Source: Zasmidium citrigriseum (taxonomy: Eukaryota; Ascomycota; Dothideomycetes; Mycosphaerellales; Mycosphaerellaceae). From it: a stretch of DNA of 64,000 bases. The number at the start of each line of letters is the position of its first letter. Position 1 is the stretch's first letter. The translations under genes and the position numbers were made by a program. The stretch spans positions 930,001-994,000 of the forward strand of contig NHNW01000007.1 of NCBI GenBank assembly GCA_002786025.1, in the 5' to 3' direction. This document shows positions 20,461 to 32,979 of the stretch, piece after piece. The notes under the pieces are model-generated. The model was not told the origin of the DNA. It did not search any database and was given only the letters and a program-made list of their open reading frames with translations.

Positions 20461-21627
20461 GTCGTGAAGTGGTAGATCGCAGGTAAAGTCTTGAATGCGA
20501 AAGTCTTGGATGAAGCTTGCTGAAGTGAAGTCGAAGTCAAGAAACCAAAGTCAAAAGAAAGCAAAGAATCTCCGACACCTGCCTTTTGCTTCCTTCTCAC
20601 TCGTGCCGTATACCCGCCCTCTCCATCCATCAAACACCTCGAATTTATCCACGGCCGCTCACTCTCCACGGCAGTTGTCCAACTTCAGCCGACATCGGCA
20701 TATCGATGACCCGCACAGAAAGAAGACATGAAGTTCCAAATCCTGGGGAAAGAAAACGACAAGGCGGTCAAGCAAAGACCAGTCCTTCTCCACTTAGCCC
20801 GCCCCAGCGAACAAGGCGACCTAAAATCCAATAGTCCAATGCAATGTCTCAGTTGCGTGGCAGGGGCTGTATTTCAACGTCAAGGCAAGAAGGCCTCACC
20901 TCACTTCATCAACGGGAATGTTGAAACGATCGAATGTGAAAATGCAACCCCCATCGAATTCACCTCCTATAGAAAGAAGAGACCCAACAATCCTCCCTTC
21001 AACCACGCACAGCGCAGTCTCCAGACAAGATCGCGGCCTCCCTCCAAACACCTCCCCCTTCCTTCCCAAAAGAACAACTCCCCTATTCCATTCCCTTCCG
21101 TCCTTTCCTTCCCCAGGCCCGCCGTATGCACAATTTTCATCCACAATCTCTCGTCTGTTGCCAACACTTGGTGTAGACTGGGAGTGAAGAGCAGAGCAAC
21201 TTTTGTGAAAATGCAAGCAAAACAGCCAAAGACCCATCCCAAAAAGGCGTATGCAGGACTATCCCAGTCCAAAAGTGAATCGCAGGAATTACAAAGACTC
21301 ATCTATTCCGGAACGCCATGCGCAAAAAGACTTCATATTCCAAGCCGCTAGAAGTGCACCGCTGGAAGCGCAAAAAGAGTAAAAACACATCTCAGCCCCG
21401 TCGCACCGGTCGCCGTAATCGTCGCATCATCGCAATAGAGATACTTTTAGTAAGTATGGCTAGTGCGGTGCAGACTTTCCTTCGGCCAGTGGCTGGAGCG
21501 AGCGAAAACGCTAGTCGTATATCGTCAAACGTCATGATCGTAGCAACATCGCTGCGTGCTTCGTTTCGAGGGTCGAGGTCGAGTGGAGGCGGGTGGCAGG
21601 AGGTCGTGACGATCAATCCTCAGCTTT
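20461..21627. other. Intergenic region, nothing recognised
   Basis: The 1.2 kb contain the flavoprotein promoter and the 3' flank of the PP1-targeting subunit gene. A plus-strand frame of 207 codons (20728-21351) begins with ATG but shows no domain and an unstructured basic composition; I treat it as chance. Confidence 0.5.
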
Positions 21628-23889
21628 TCAGCCGTGGATCGCTGTAGGTGTAGGAGTGTCGGAAAGATATCCATCACGGTGACTGTGGTATGGATATCCA
21701 AAGCTGACTGGCGAAGCCGAGCGAGCACTCAACCCCTGGCCGGCCATTGGCACAGGAGACTGAGAGCGCGACTTAAACGGCGCCAGTGCTGGTGATGATG
21801 AGAAAGACTTTTCGTTTGCGCCATCGTACTGCTCCTCTGGCGAGCTAGAACCAGACGAGGAGGCCGATGTAGACGCTGATGGGATGTCGTTCGTGCCATC
21901 CGTTGAAGGAGGCTTCTGTTGCTGCTGTGGTGGAGCAGCTTTGGGACCATTCAATGGCGATGTGACCCCTTTCCCAGCTCCAGGCGTAAACTGAAAACAT
22001 CAGTCAGCTACGTGTCGTCCTCACGCCTTGGTGACGCTGGGGCTGGTGCGGGCGGAACCTACGTAACAGAACTTCTGGACAAGGTCCTTGTATTGTTCGG
22101 AGCCCATTGCGGGTCTGTCCGTGGTGATGGCGTCCGGTCGCTCGGCCTTAGTGTCCGTCTTGGCTGGCTCGGTGCGGTCGACAGGGCCAAAGTAACTACC
22201 ACTGGACTGCGGCCGGGCAGTAGAAGCGCTCATAAGGCCACTCTGACGGCCAAGCTTGTCCTGTGCAGTAGAGAGTGCAGCCGACAGGGAGTTGCCAAAG
22301 TCATACCGGCTGCCCAAGCCATTGGTTGGGGCGGCAGGTGGGGGACCAGGTGCGAACATGGAAGGCCGCTTTGGTTTCGTCTTCAGCTTGATGGACGACT
22401 GTGGGTCACCCAAGAACTTGTCAGGCGATCCAAAGTGATATGCAGAGGTAGTGTCGAGGCGTGACACAAAGTCGTCATCGACCGACTCGGGCCTGCCACG
22501 TGGGCCGGTGTGCTTGCTGCGTGGGATGGCGTTGAGCGGACGTTGACCCAGAGGGCTACTCTGAATCGGCTTGCTCGTCCGTACTTTCTGCTCAGTCCTG
22601 GTGAAGTCGATTTGATAGTTTGTTCCATTATTGTTGTCCCAGTACTCGGTGCCTCCAACGTTGTAGCGAATGCAGAGCAACATGGTCTTGCTATCGATGT
22701 TCGCTTGGTCGGTCAGCTTGATGTGGAAGATGAAACGGTCGCAACCATCTTTCGAGGGATTGCGGGGATCGTTGTTGTATTCAGCCACCACCTCAGAAGT
22801 CGTCTTCCAGTAGTCCAGGGTGAAGCGAGCCACAACCAGTTTGTGGAAGGAGATGTTTTGAACGGCACAGAAACCGACCAGTGTCGACTTGTCAGACGAT
22901 AGGAAGATTCGCTCCACTCGCACCGGCTTAGCACGTCGTTCGAAGGTATCTTCAGGGAAGTTGGCCACTCTGATCTCAAGTTCCGACTTCTTGGTCTCCT
23001 CAAAAGGAAATTCGGACTCGCTATCGTATGTTTCGACCGGAGAGGAACCGGCACTGACAGCGATTGGCTTGTCGACTTGGAGGAAGTGTCGAGTCTGGTT
23101 GTCACTATCGTTGAAGTGCACTGATTTGGAGTACGTCGGGGTGCCAGGCATGCTCGAATAACGCCGCCTGGATGACGGCCTCAATGCTGGCTTGACCAAT
23201 TCGCCGGACTTCTTCCGTACCAGGGCCGGCTTGCTCACGGAATTCTCATCAGTGTCGCTGTCATCCGACGTCTGCGTTGGCGATTCTGCAAAAGCTGCTT
23301 TTATGATGATCTTGGTTTCAGTCGATGATCTCGAATGCGCAATCTTACGGGCTTCCTTCGTCAAGGCCGTGGGCGAAGATACCTGTGAGACCGGTTCCGA
23401 GGCAGCCGCGGGTTGAGGCAGTTCGGTGCCAACCTTGTCAGGCGATCCCTCCCTCTGTTGAGGCAAGGCCCGTACGGCTTGCTGCAGCTGATCCCAGTTC
23501 TTCTCCAATTCTCGACCGCGCTCAGCGTTCGTCTCGTCGCCATCTGAATTCTCCGAAGAATCAGGCGGCGAGATGACCGCTCCAGTAGGAATTCGAAGTT
23601 GATTCACGGGCGGGGGCGACTGCCGTAGACTGGCAAAGTCATGGGCCTGGACATTCGAGTCGGCAGCGTCGGTTGGGGTCGGTGGTGCGGCGTCGGACTT
23701 GGTGATGGACGGAGACCGGCGGTGCTTGTGCAGGTACGACGCCGACGAGTGTGAGCGCGGTGGCTGCGGTCTCGAGGAGACTGGTGATCGCGGGATGTCA
23801 TCCTGATGATATGAGGAGCTCCGGCTGATGACCGGGCTGTTGGATTTCGACGAGGCAGGCGACTGCTGTGACGGCGGGGTATATGGCAT
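21628..23889 (-). CDS. Protein phosphatase 1 glycogen-targeting subunit (CBM21, GAC1-like)
   Basis: Exons 22063-23889 and 21628-21990, with a 72 bp intron (21991-22062, CTGAC branch region, TTTTCAG acceptor), encode 729 residues. A CBM21 carbohydrate-binding domain spans about residues 325-430, with marks VERIFLSSDKSTLVGFCAVQN, the LDYWKTTSEV strand and the GGTEYWDNNNGTNYQ sugar-binding loop. The PP1-docking RVxF motif is KSVHF (255-259), just before it. The N-terminal 250 residues and the tail are Ser/Pro-rich and disordered. Gac1/Pig-type proteins direct PP1 to glycogen synthase and so promote glycogen storage. Without the intron the frame would end 13 residues after FCY; the spliced tail continues with another 120 residues. 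The gene has an unusually long upstream gene-free stretch. Confidence 0.88.
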
Positions 23890-26800
23890 GTCGTCTGCCT
23901 GGCGGATGGGCGGGCTGTAGGGCGGAGAGTGCGAGAGCTCTCAGGCCGTCGCGGGCATTAAAGGGCGGGTGCAGTATTAACAAGACTGCATGTGAAGCGG
24001 CACATGTCAGCGCTGGCAAATTCTTTGTTGTCGATGAGATTCGATCAATGCCGCGCTGGGCGATCGCGATGCGGCAGGCCGCGGGCAGGCGAGGAATGGG
24101 GAATTGAGGAGGACTCACAGAAAGATACAACAGCAGCGTGCACACGATCAGTGACGCTGGTGAAGCCTTGTAAGAAGAAAGACGGCGAGTAGGGTTCGAC
24201 GGGCCTCGACAGGTGCGCAGGCTAGTCGACGCCGCAATGATCCAGCGACGATGCGGCGGGCGGCGGATGGGCGTGAATGAAGAAGGTGCAGAGTGGCCTG
24301 ACGACGACCAGACGCACACTTCAATCTTCACGCTCTGCTGTGGAAAGCAGGATGGGTGAGGAGTGCGTGCGCGTGCGGCGGCGCTTGCCCGTGTATATTC
24401 AAGGCAGCTCTGGCCTGCTGCTGCTGGTCTGGCTTGAGCCTGGCACTTTCAGCGGGTGGGGTGGCGGCGATCTGATGCGAAATGTTGAGCCCAGCGGTGC
24501 TCCCGTCCCGGCCGTCCAACTGCACAACGAACAACGACAAGCCCGGCGGCGACAAAGAATCAGCGCCCCAGCAGTCCGGGGTCGGCAGGTATATCAAGCG
24601 AGCACAACAAAGTACAGTTGAAATGTACCCAAAGTCTAGAAGAAGAGCGCGGGCGGAGATGGGCGCCGCGCAGCAGTGGTTGAGGGGCAGGCGCTGCAAT
24701 TGATGATTGATGAGCAGACGCTCTCTCACTTGCACGGTCGGATATGCAGGCCGTGTGCTCGCTGCATGGGTAGTCTGGTCCTGGCTCCACCCCCAAGCAC
24801 CAAGCGAGCTCCACCCCAAAGGTTGGGGACGAGAAATAGATAGCGCGACGCCAACGCTTTGGTGAGAGGTACTTCGCAGGTACTTCACCACGACTCACAC
24901 TGCCCGCCCGCGCGCCACACCCACCATGCTGCTACAGATCTACGGTATCGCATCTTGCGCGCGTCCTCGACACACCCGCCACACCAACTGCAATATCGAA
25001 TTCGTGCCATCTTCACAGCAGCGAACGACTGTGAGACTGTCTCGCGGTGCAATGACCTCACAAACGCTCACCATCCAGATCCGCCACGCGCCCGGCCAAG
25101 GCTTTTCTGTTCCAGCAACACCCGGACAACAGCAACGGCGGGCTGTGGCGCGTCGCTGATATTGTCCACTCCGCCATGCCTCTTCCCGGCAAGTGCGGTG
25201 GATGCGAGGATAAGCTCTCGCGAGTATCTTCATAGCACAGGATGGATGACTGCGGCTACCGAAGACAGCTCGCCGACGGCGATATCTAAGCTGACTGCCC
25301 ACGGCATCAACCTGCTCCATCCTCCGTATTCCATCCATTTAATCACGTTCCCATCAACCTGCGACGACGTCTGTCGCACGCGAAGCCACCGCGACACCCG
25401 GTTTCGGCAGCTGTTTCCTCACCATGTCGTGTAGACCGTGGGGCGCCAGAACGCCTGGTCAAGCCTTTGCTTCTGATCACCTCATTGGATGCACTTTCGC
25501 CGCGCGGCACCTCTGCCAAAGAGCTGCAGCGAAATCTCTGTGCATGCAGCTCGTCCCACTCTCATTCGTGATCTTGCTCACTCCATTCATAAGCTGCCCA
25601 GCTATCCACCGCGGAGAGCGCGACTCCCCATGGGCGTGCATTGGATCATTCCCCATGTTCTTGTGCAAGGTCGGGAGATTTGTGCGGCCACAATGCTGCC
25701 ACCCAGCGGCTGTGCAGGCGTCGACACTGCGGCTGGCGTGGTGCTCACGCCATATGGCAAGGTCTTGAACCTGGCCTCTCCGCGGAAGACTGTTCCAAGC
25801 AAGCCAAGGGATTCCTGCTGCTGGTCTCATCAGCCGACGTACCCTATCGCTTTGAGGCTGCACGTCGATGCGTCCGTGTCTATCCCACTGGATGCCGTGC
25901 TCATCCTGCCAGGCAAGACGTCGGCTTTCGTGCCGGGTCGGGCTGAGACTCGTTCCCGGAGTTGTTGAATCTGCGCTATAGACAGTACGTGAGTACATCG
26001 TCGATCATGGTTCGTTTGGGGAGACGAAGTCCATATCCAGCGCGTGCTAGACCAGGATGCCTGTCTCTGCACGCGCCTTCCTTTCGCGTCGAATCTGGTG
26101 CGGCTGAGCCCGCGCGCAAATCTGCCCGGATCCAGTTCCGACCAGATTTTTCACCTCTTCACCTCGCCCAACAAGCAGGGCCACGCGAAGACCATCGAGA
26201 GCGCATCCAGAGTTCAACTCGCTCACCGAGAGAGATGACCGCATATGTACGCAATGAACGCCTACGGACATGCACCAGCAGTCATGAGACCTGCTACTGG
26301 AGCTTTCACTGCTCAAAAGCCAATGGCTTTTAGTTACTCCGCGACCTAGCCACATCTTCCTCCTCCTGTCAAGATGCCCCTCTCGCAGTCGCCCGAGGAC
26401 GCCAGGAAACGTGGCACGCAGCGCCTCAGAAGCGGTCTCACGCCCGCCGCCATTCAGAGCGCTCGCATCTGCTGCGAAGCTCAACACGTCGCGACTCGCT
26501 ACATCGTGTTCGAGCAACGCGGGATCTTACCTGGGATGCGCGTGCGAGCACACCGCCATCTGCCAGCAAACCTTATTATTACAGCCTCGACCCTCGTCGG
26601 ACTCCGTCCAGAGATCCAAGCAGATGTACAACACATCACGAAATGCGGGGTGCATAGGGGACTCGTCTGATGAGATCGTTCTGACTCTCACGATTCCAAT
26701 CAATGGCGTTGCCTGATATTGACGGCACCAAAATTCTGCTCACCCTGACTAGACAGTCCGCCGTCGTGTCAGGTCAGACGAGTTTCCAGCCATTCGAGGC

Positions 26801-29440
26801 CTTCGACCGTTGTCATCCACAAAAGCACAGCACGCGACTGACTGAAACAACAGTTGAGTTCCTCCTTTCCTGTCTCACCACCAAGGTCGGTCAGCAAGTT
26901 TGGTTCATTCAAGACGACGATTCACCTGCGAACCATCCTGCACCTGATACTGTCGGCGAATCTACCACCAAAATTCAAAACGATCTACGATATCCCTTCG
27001 GCACGTCCCCTGACGGCGTCAAAATAGCAAAGTCCTATTCTCGACGGACGCGTCAGAACAAAGGGTAAAGCTTACTTCCTATTCTCATCTCAACCGCGCT
27101 CAAGCGTACCACAAACGATACGGGAGTTGCACCGCCACAAGCGTCTCACATCTTATCAAAGACCCTCAAGGTCTGGGAGGTACCGTTGCAAGTACCCTCG
27201 AAGTACCCAACGAGGACCCCTTCGTCGCTGTTTCGACGCCTCGACCTCAATGGCACCGCAGTTGACCCACAACGCCTACATAAGTCTTCCATGGGGTACA
27301 TGTCTCGGACTGGGTCTTCGACCGCCTTCACCATCCACCAACAACCTCCACGTCGTTGTGTGGTGGGTCTGGGGATCTCCAGATGGCGATATCTGAACTG
27401 GAGACCGGCGAGTATTCGGCGACACATCCCAACACGATAGCATGTCTTTCTCAACAGTTTTACGTTTCTCCATTGCGGAGAACCCAGTTTCTGTTACAAC
27501 AACCCCTACCTGGAGATGGAGATACGACTGCGATATGACATCTGGGGCGTCACCTTCGTCACCTCGAACCGCCGCTCTTCTTGAATGTCAGGCATTATCA
27601 GATCATCAACGTGCTACGGCATGATGCACTCCGCAAATGTGATCAACATGGCGAGAACTGTTGGCAGCACCAACACCTCGCATCTTACACTCCCATGTCA
27701 TGAAACGTGAGGCAAGCGCCTGGACGTCTTCACAGACTCTTGGCTTCCAGGTTGCGCTCGTGTTATGCAACCATTGGCATGTCAAATCGCCCCTCCCCCA
27801 CGCCCACTTCCCTACCTCTCCATCATCAACCCTCGACAAGTCAAGACGGCTCCACGGCTCTTCTCCATATACTCGTCTTGCCTCTTCGGGCCGACTGCAC
27901 GATACCGCGAAGGTTGGGCCGTGGTGGCGACGGATAGCCCGGACACCAAGCAAGCGCCCGTATAACTTCAGACCCTGCTTATCCATATTGATGAGATTTG
28001 AGGTACGGAATTCAAGCTGACGACAGACCACTGCTCGCGGAAGGCCACGGCATTATCGCCCTGCGTTGGAATCAACCGACGACAATCTGTCGAAGCGCAG
28101 CAAGTGCCGCCGAGGGACCATGGCAGACAGCTCTATCTGCACCCCAGACTGCCCGCATGCTCAGAGCGCCTACACGTAGGCAGATGCATTTGGTTGGGGA
28201 AAGCATACGCAGCTCATTCGCAAGGATGCTTGCGCCATGGCGACAAGCAAAGTCCGTCTTCGGACCCTGAAAGCGTTGACCAAGCACATTAATGCTCCTG
28301 CTATTTGATTAGAAACGACAGCTCGACAGATCACTGCCTTTTGTTGTCTGGAGCGCGACAACATTTTCGGAGTCCGTTGTGGGGTCGAATCTCACATCTC
28401 GCGTTGAGAATTGGAATATTGCATATGATTAGTGGGGCTGAGATTGAGTGAGGAAAGAGCTGGAGATGCGAAAGGTAAGACTCCATGTGAGAATCCTCCA
28501 AAGCACGAAATTCCCACGCTCATTCGACGAGGACGGGCAAGCTGCATGGTAGCGATCCCTGTGGCGCTCGGGTACGGCTTGCTGGCTTGCATACGTTCAT
28601 CCTCCTCTCCAAAGTCCACGGCGCCTAGAAAGATGGCGACATAGACGGTGTGAGCAGTCCTAAACCCAAGCAGGCGATAGTTCGCGGCACATGCAACGCG
28701 AAAGAGAGGAAGCAGGGTCCTTCGCACTTCGACTAAGCATGTGAAACGCTTCGCAGCTTCTGCTTTGAGAACGAACCTTGCCCGTGCCGCAGACGAGATT
28801 TGCGTTGCGTTGCGTGGTTGTTGACATATGAAGCAGATCTCCTTTCTTGACTTCTGCACTGTTTGCCGGCGCAGGGACTTTGACATGACGCCGTTGTGAA
28901 GAGGCGAGAATGATATGCAGGGAGGCCTTCGATATGCTGTGACCTCGCATAGACGACAGATCGTGGAGGTACGTATATTTTCGTCTCGTTTCGACAGCAG
29001 GCGAAGGCGGGGTGCGTTTTGCATATGCTGTTATTGTGGAGAGCAGCTCTCTAGCAGAGATATGCTATTTCTGCAGCCGAAATGTTCTGTGAGAAGGTTG
29101 AGGGTCTAGAAAGGTCGGCGGCTAGGTGAGCTTTTCCCCTCACAAGGTGAGGTTACATTGGGATTTCATGCCTCAGGCACAAGCACGTGACATGCGACGA
29201 CAGGAGGCTCTGCGGGAGCGGGAGTTAATGCTTACCCGCGGGTTGGTCTGTGTGACATCAAGGACATCACCCGATCTCCATCGAGGACATCGAAAACACT
29301 TTCACACCCCATTGTACATATTCCTTGGACTTGATATCTTACCGAACCCAGCGAAAAGAAGAACGACTCGAGCTTGTAACTTCTCCGCATCCTCAACGAC
29401 ACACCACTACCTCCAACGCCGTACCATCTACCTCGCTACA
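23890..29440. other. 5.5 kb gene-poor stretch between divergent genes
   Basis: No domain-bearing frame or splice-joined model was found on either strand. The longest frames with ATG starts are 25489-25968 (159 residues, plus) and 28392-29024 (210 residues, minus), both without recognisable features. Composition is ordinary (about 50-58% GC), with no AT-rich decay of the kind left by repeat-induced point mutation and no evident transposon. It contains the promoter and leader of the CBM21 gene on the left and of the BolA-like gene on the right. It may also hold lineage-specific genes or long non-coding RNAs that cannot be called from sequence alone. Confidence 0.45.
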
Positions 29441-29803
29441 ATGACCTCAATCCGCATACTCCCACGCAATCTATCGCGATTCACCACAACCCTCGCCCCA
29501 CGATCAACCATACCCCTCCGCAGCTTCACCACATCGCTTCGATCACGCGACCTCGAAATGCCCACCTACCTCGACGACCGCGAAAAAGACATCTTCACCA
29601 AACTCCAATCCACATTCTCCCCCACAAAACTCGAAGTCCAAGACGTCTCCGGCGGCTGCGGGTCAATGTACGCGGTAGAGATCGCTTCGGCACAATTCAA
29701 AGGACTGCCGTTGTTGAAGCAGCATCGACTTGTGAAGGATGCGTTGGGGGAGGATGTGAAGAAGTGGCATGGGTTTCAGTTGAGGACTAAGGTGCCGGAG
29801 TGA
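29441..29803 (+). CDS. BOL3: Mitochondrial BolA-like protein (BOL3 type)
   Basis: A single-exon 120-residue protein. The first 38 residues are rich in Arg, Ser and Thr with no acidic residue, a typical mitochondrial presequence. The BolA domain follows from about residue 46: ... REKDIFTKLQSTFSPTKLEV, then QDVSGGCGSMYAVEIASAQF, then GLPLLKQHRLVKDALGED. The conserved Cys in GGCGS and the His of KQHR are the iron-sulfur ligand positions of BolA-glutaredoxin complexes. Yeast Bol3 (Aim1) acts with Nfu1 in delivering 4Fe-4S clusters to mitochondrial enzymes. The frame is open further upstream, but that part is 5' UTR-like and the ATG at 29441 begins the presequence. The coding strand switches from C-rich to G-rich near 29700. 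Confidence 0.9.
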   Translation: MTSIRILPRNLSRFTTTLAPRSTIPLRSFTTSLRSRDLEMPTYLDDREKDIFTKLQSTFSPTKLEVQDVSGGCGSMYAVEIASAQFKGLPLLKQHRLVKDALGEDVKKWHGFQLRTKVPE

Positions 29804-30267
29804 GAGAGTCATTGATGGATGTGATTGTCATGCCATTGGGTTGAAGATACCATGGAGTCTGACAGATGCTGCTCTGTGAGGTCATGAGGTTGGGAAGAGG
29901 ATGATCCTGGACGACGAGGTTGAGGATCATGGATGGTTGATGACTCTGTGTCAGACATGCGGCAGGCTGCGGAGCAACCGTCCTGGTTGTTGAATGCATG
30001 GACGAGGTCATTGCACAGGACGACGGCTGCTCAGAGTGCAGCAGTCCTCTGACGCAACCGACTGGTGCTCACGGCGAGCATGCAAGTTAGCTGTATGAGC
30101 GTCGACCGGGCTTCCATCTGCACGAAAGCTGGAAATTTGTGCGATCAGCAATCTGCCTGATGGATTCACCATTCGGATCGTGTCATTATTAATCAACCTA
30201 TACAATCATGCGCAATGCTGAGCGCTTCTCTACTCTGAACGACCTGACTTCTTCATCTCAAACTCAA
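29804..30267. other. Convergent 3' intergenic region
   Basis: The 464 bp separate the BolA-like and SNX41 stop codons. Nothing recognised. Confidence 0.55.
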
Positions 30268-32270
30268 CTACCGCGCCTCGATCTTGTGAATCTCGGTCTT
30301 TGCTTTCTCCCATTCGTCCAAGCTGCGTCTTGACCATTCGATGTGCGCCTTTGCGAAGTTGAGCTGTTGCATGTCAGTATGCACCGGATTCACGACCTCA
30401 AAAACAACAACTCACCATGTACATCCTCAGGTCGTCCTCCTTCTGTCCCTGAAACCTCCTCAATTCCTGCAAGACACCCGAACTGGCGTCCTTGACGTCC
30501 TTTTGGGCTACCTCGAGAGCCTGCTCGAGCTGAACCAAGCTCTCCTTTGTCTTTCCCAGCTGATCTCTTCGATTTCTCTCAGGGTCCTGATCAGTCACGC
30601 CTTGGATCGCATGCGTCAGGCGACCAAAGAGCTTGTTTGCAACGCCGCTGGCTCCCCTCCTATGGTTACCATTCGGCGGTGACGTTGGTGGAGAAGAGTA
30701 TGATTGGTCCTGCTGAGGTCCGCCTTGCTGTGCGCTTGGTGATTGAGCGCTGTTCGAAGGGAAGTCGCTATCCACGGACGCATTGTCGCCGTCACTGGAT
30801 CCTGGTCGATTGCGATTGCTGCCACTGCTGACACTTCGCTTGGGCGCATATTGAGCACTCTGGATGCCGGAAGAAGTCATATACTGCTCGATTCTCTTGG
30901 CCTCCATCTCACTTCTCTCAAGTTGCTCCAGCATTGACTTCTTCTTTTCAAGCTCGTCACGCGTCATCTCTTCCTGCACTCTCTTGAGCACACGGTACTT
31001 CAGGACACTACGCACGACCGTTGCGAATTGCGCGCTTTCTCTCATGGGCTCCGCGAATCCAGCGCTTAGAGACCCAGAGAGATCGCGGGATTGAATATAA
31101 GTGAAGTCGCAAGCTTGGCCAGCCTTTTCGATCCCGTGGGCCACGCTTTGCGATTGCTCTGAAAGCGAGAATGCGTTGTATCGCGCGCCAAGGTCCATCA
31201 GATCGTCGCCCAGACTGTACATATGCCGCAGCAATCGAGCATTGACCTTCTCCATCGATCCAGTAAGAAGTGTTTCCAACTCCTTGGTGCTATTCTCGAA
31301 GGACGAGAAGTATGGATCCAGGTCGGATTCGCTGAGCTGCTGTGATAAAGGAGGGAAGCGCGCATACTGAACCTGAGGCGTGGTGTGCGACGCAGCCGAT
31401 GGTGTAGCGCTTGAGGACGGAGGAGAAGTAGGAGTGCCAGATGCTGAGGAACCCGAGGTCGATCGTAGCTTGGCATTCTGAGAAGGCACGGGTAACCATT
31501 GATGGGCCTGAGTCGGGTTCGCTGGGTCGAGAGGTGGTGCCTTGAGGTTGTTCTTTGGTACGCTTGCAGCTGGATGCGAGTGCAGCACTTCACTCCAGCT
31601 CACGTTAGGATCCAAGAACCTCCACCACACGCCATCTTCGCGAACTCCCTTCATGCGTCGACATCGGTTTAAGAAGGTCGCCAGCATACGCTGTCGCAGC
31701 TCAATGATGCCCGCATCTTCCTTCGCTTTGGTAGGCTTTGCGGCATAGTCTGCGATGCTATGCTTCTCGGGGATTGGCGGTATTATGAAGGTAGGATGCA
31801 GGTTGACCAATGTCTCTCGCAACGACGCAAACTCTTTATATCTCCTCCTCACTTGGATCTCGCCCGTCTGGATGGTATAGGTGATATAGCTGCCGCCGCC
31901 CTCTGTGTTCTTACCTGCATGTGTGATTTGGATCTCCAAGTCGGGATGCTCATATAGTATCTGTTCGATTCGGCTGTCGTAGCCTCCTTCTTTTGGCAGG
32001 ACCTTCGACTTGCTGGGCTGCTCATCGTCGAGCTCTTCGTCGGAAAGGTCGCTGGGGCGCGAGATGAAGTGCGGTGTATGTTCAGGCGATGAATGGCCGG
32101 ACGGCGGGGTTGAAGGTCGGTTGAAGCCTGAAATCACGCATTGTAAGCTCAGAGCATACTACAGCTCAAGAAAGAGGCAACCAACGTTCGGTGGGCGACG
32201 CGATATCCGACGTCTCCGAGTCGCGGCGGTGGAAAGAGCCATATGGGTTGTTGTCCTCGTCGTCCCACAT
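30268..32270 (-). CDS. SNX41: Sorting nexin Snx41 (PX-BAR)
   Basis: Exons 32186-32270, 30416-32127 and 30268-30363, with introns of 58 and 52 bp, encode 630 residues. The N-terminus MWDDEDNNPYGSF is the characteristic start of fungal SNX41 proteins and fixes the start at 32270, although the frame is open further 5'. The PX domain spans about residues 90-205, with the RRRYKEF phosphoinositide-binding patch near 122-128 and the proline-rich loop IIPPIPEKH. A C-terminal BAR-type coiled-coil region begins near residue 290 and is interrupted by a Ser/Gln-rich linker. Snx41 forms heterodimers with Snx4 for endosome-to-Golgi retrieval and supports selective autophagy. The first intron has an uncommon GTTGGT donor. 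The last exon, ending in IEAR, completes the BAR helix and is lost if the terminal intron is read through. Confidence 0.92.
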
Positions 32271-32979
32271 GGCGTCTGGCCGAGCTGGTCTGGGGGAGAT
32301 GAGAGGCCGCAGCGACGACGCTGCCTCGCTGTCGGTGTCGGCGGTGGAGAATGGAGAGCTGGTAGTTAGAAGGTGCGAAGGGAATGCCGCCTCGTGGTTG
32401 TCGATTCCGCCTGCCTGCTCGTGCTCGTGTCGATGCCGCTGCTCTGTCTGCCGCTCCTGCTGTCGAGCTGCAACCGCGGTTCCTCCCGCCATGACGCAGC
32501 TCGAAGTGAAACCGCACTCCCTGTCCGCCGCCAACTGCTCGTCTTTCTTACCTTCATCTGACCACACTTTGCACCCGTCCTCCTCCATCGTGCTCGAAAT
32601 CGATCTGTAGACTCTGTCTGGATGCGTCGTGGACGTGGGCGGTAGGTATGTGTGCGGCCGACCGCTATGGCACGAACTGCGGAAGATGTTGCAAACGAGT
32701 ATACTCTTCGTGGAAAGATGTTCTGAGAGGATGTTGTGAGTAGGCGACTGATTCTTTTTCAAGTGAAGCTGGTGACGTGTTTTCATTCACTGCAGCTGCG
32801 GCGTGGCAACCAATCTTCACATGCAAAGCCGTTTGCTGCCTTCCAAAGCGCTAGCGTCACGCTCTTTCCTTCTGGCGCCTTCTCGACAAGACATATCCCC
32901 CGCTTTCCGACCTTCCTTCATACCAAAACATTCCTCCAAACCATCATCCAACCAGCAGATTCGCCAAACACTCGCGAGC
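32271..32979. promoter_or_regulatory. Divergent promoter region SNX41 / OGFr-domain gene
   Basis: The 709 bp lie between two divergent starts. The part from 32821 may be coding if the OGFr-domain gene uses its upstream ATG. No specific motif is claimed. Confidence 0.5.

Noticed and set aside
20728..21351. Plus-strand ORF of 207 codons with ATG
   Set aside because: Basic, Ser/Pro-rich composition, no domain, and no intron-joined continuation; consistent with chance in a 1.2 kb spacer.
24859..25434. Plus-strand open frame of 191 codons
   Set aside because: Rich in Thr, His, Arg and Pro without domain or family signature; other frames in the same stretch are equally open.
25489..25968. Plus-strand ORF of 159 codons with ATG
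   Set aside because: No recognisable fold, signal peptide or splice partner; kept only as a search target.
26411..26716. Cys-containing plus-strand frame, considered as a CFEM-like effector
   Set aside because: Cysteine spacing does not fit the eight-Cys CFEM pattern and there is no signal peptide.
28392..29024. Minus-strand ORF of 210 codons with ATG
   Set aside because: No domain; Cys and Arg content resembles chance translation. Evidence insufficient for a gene call.
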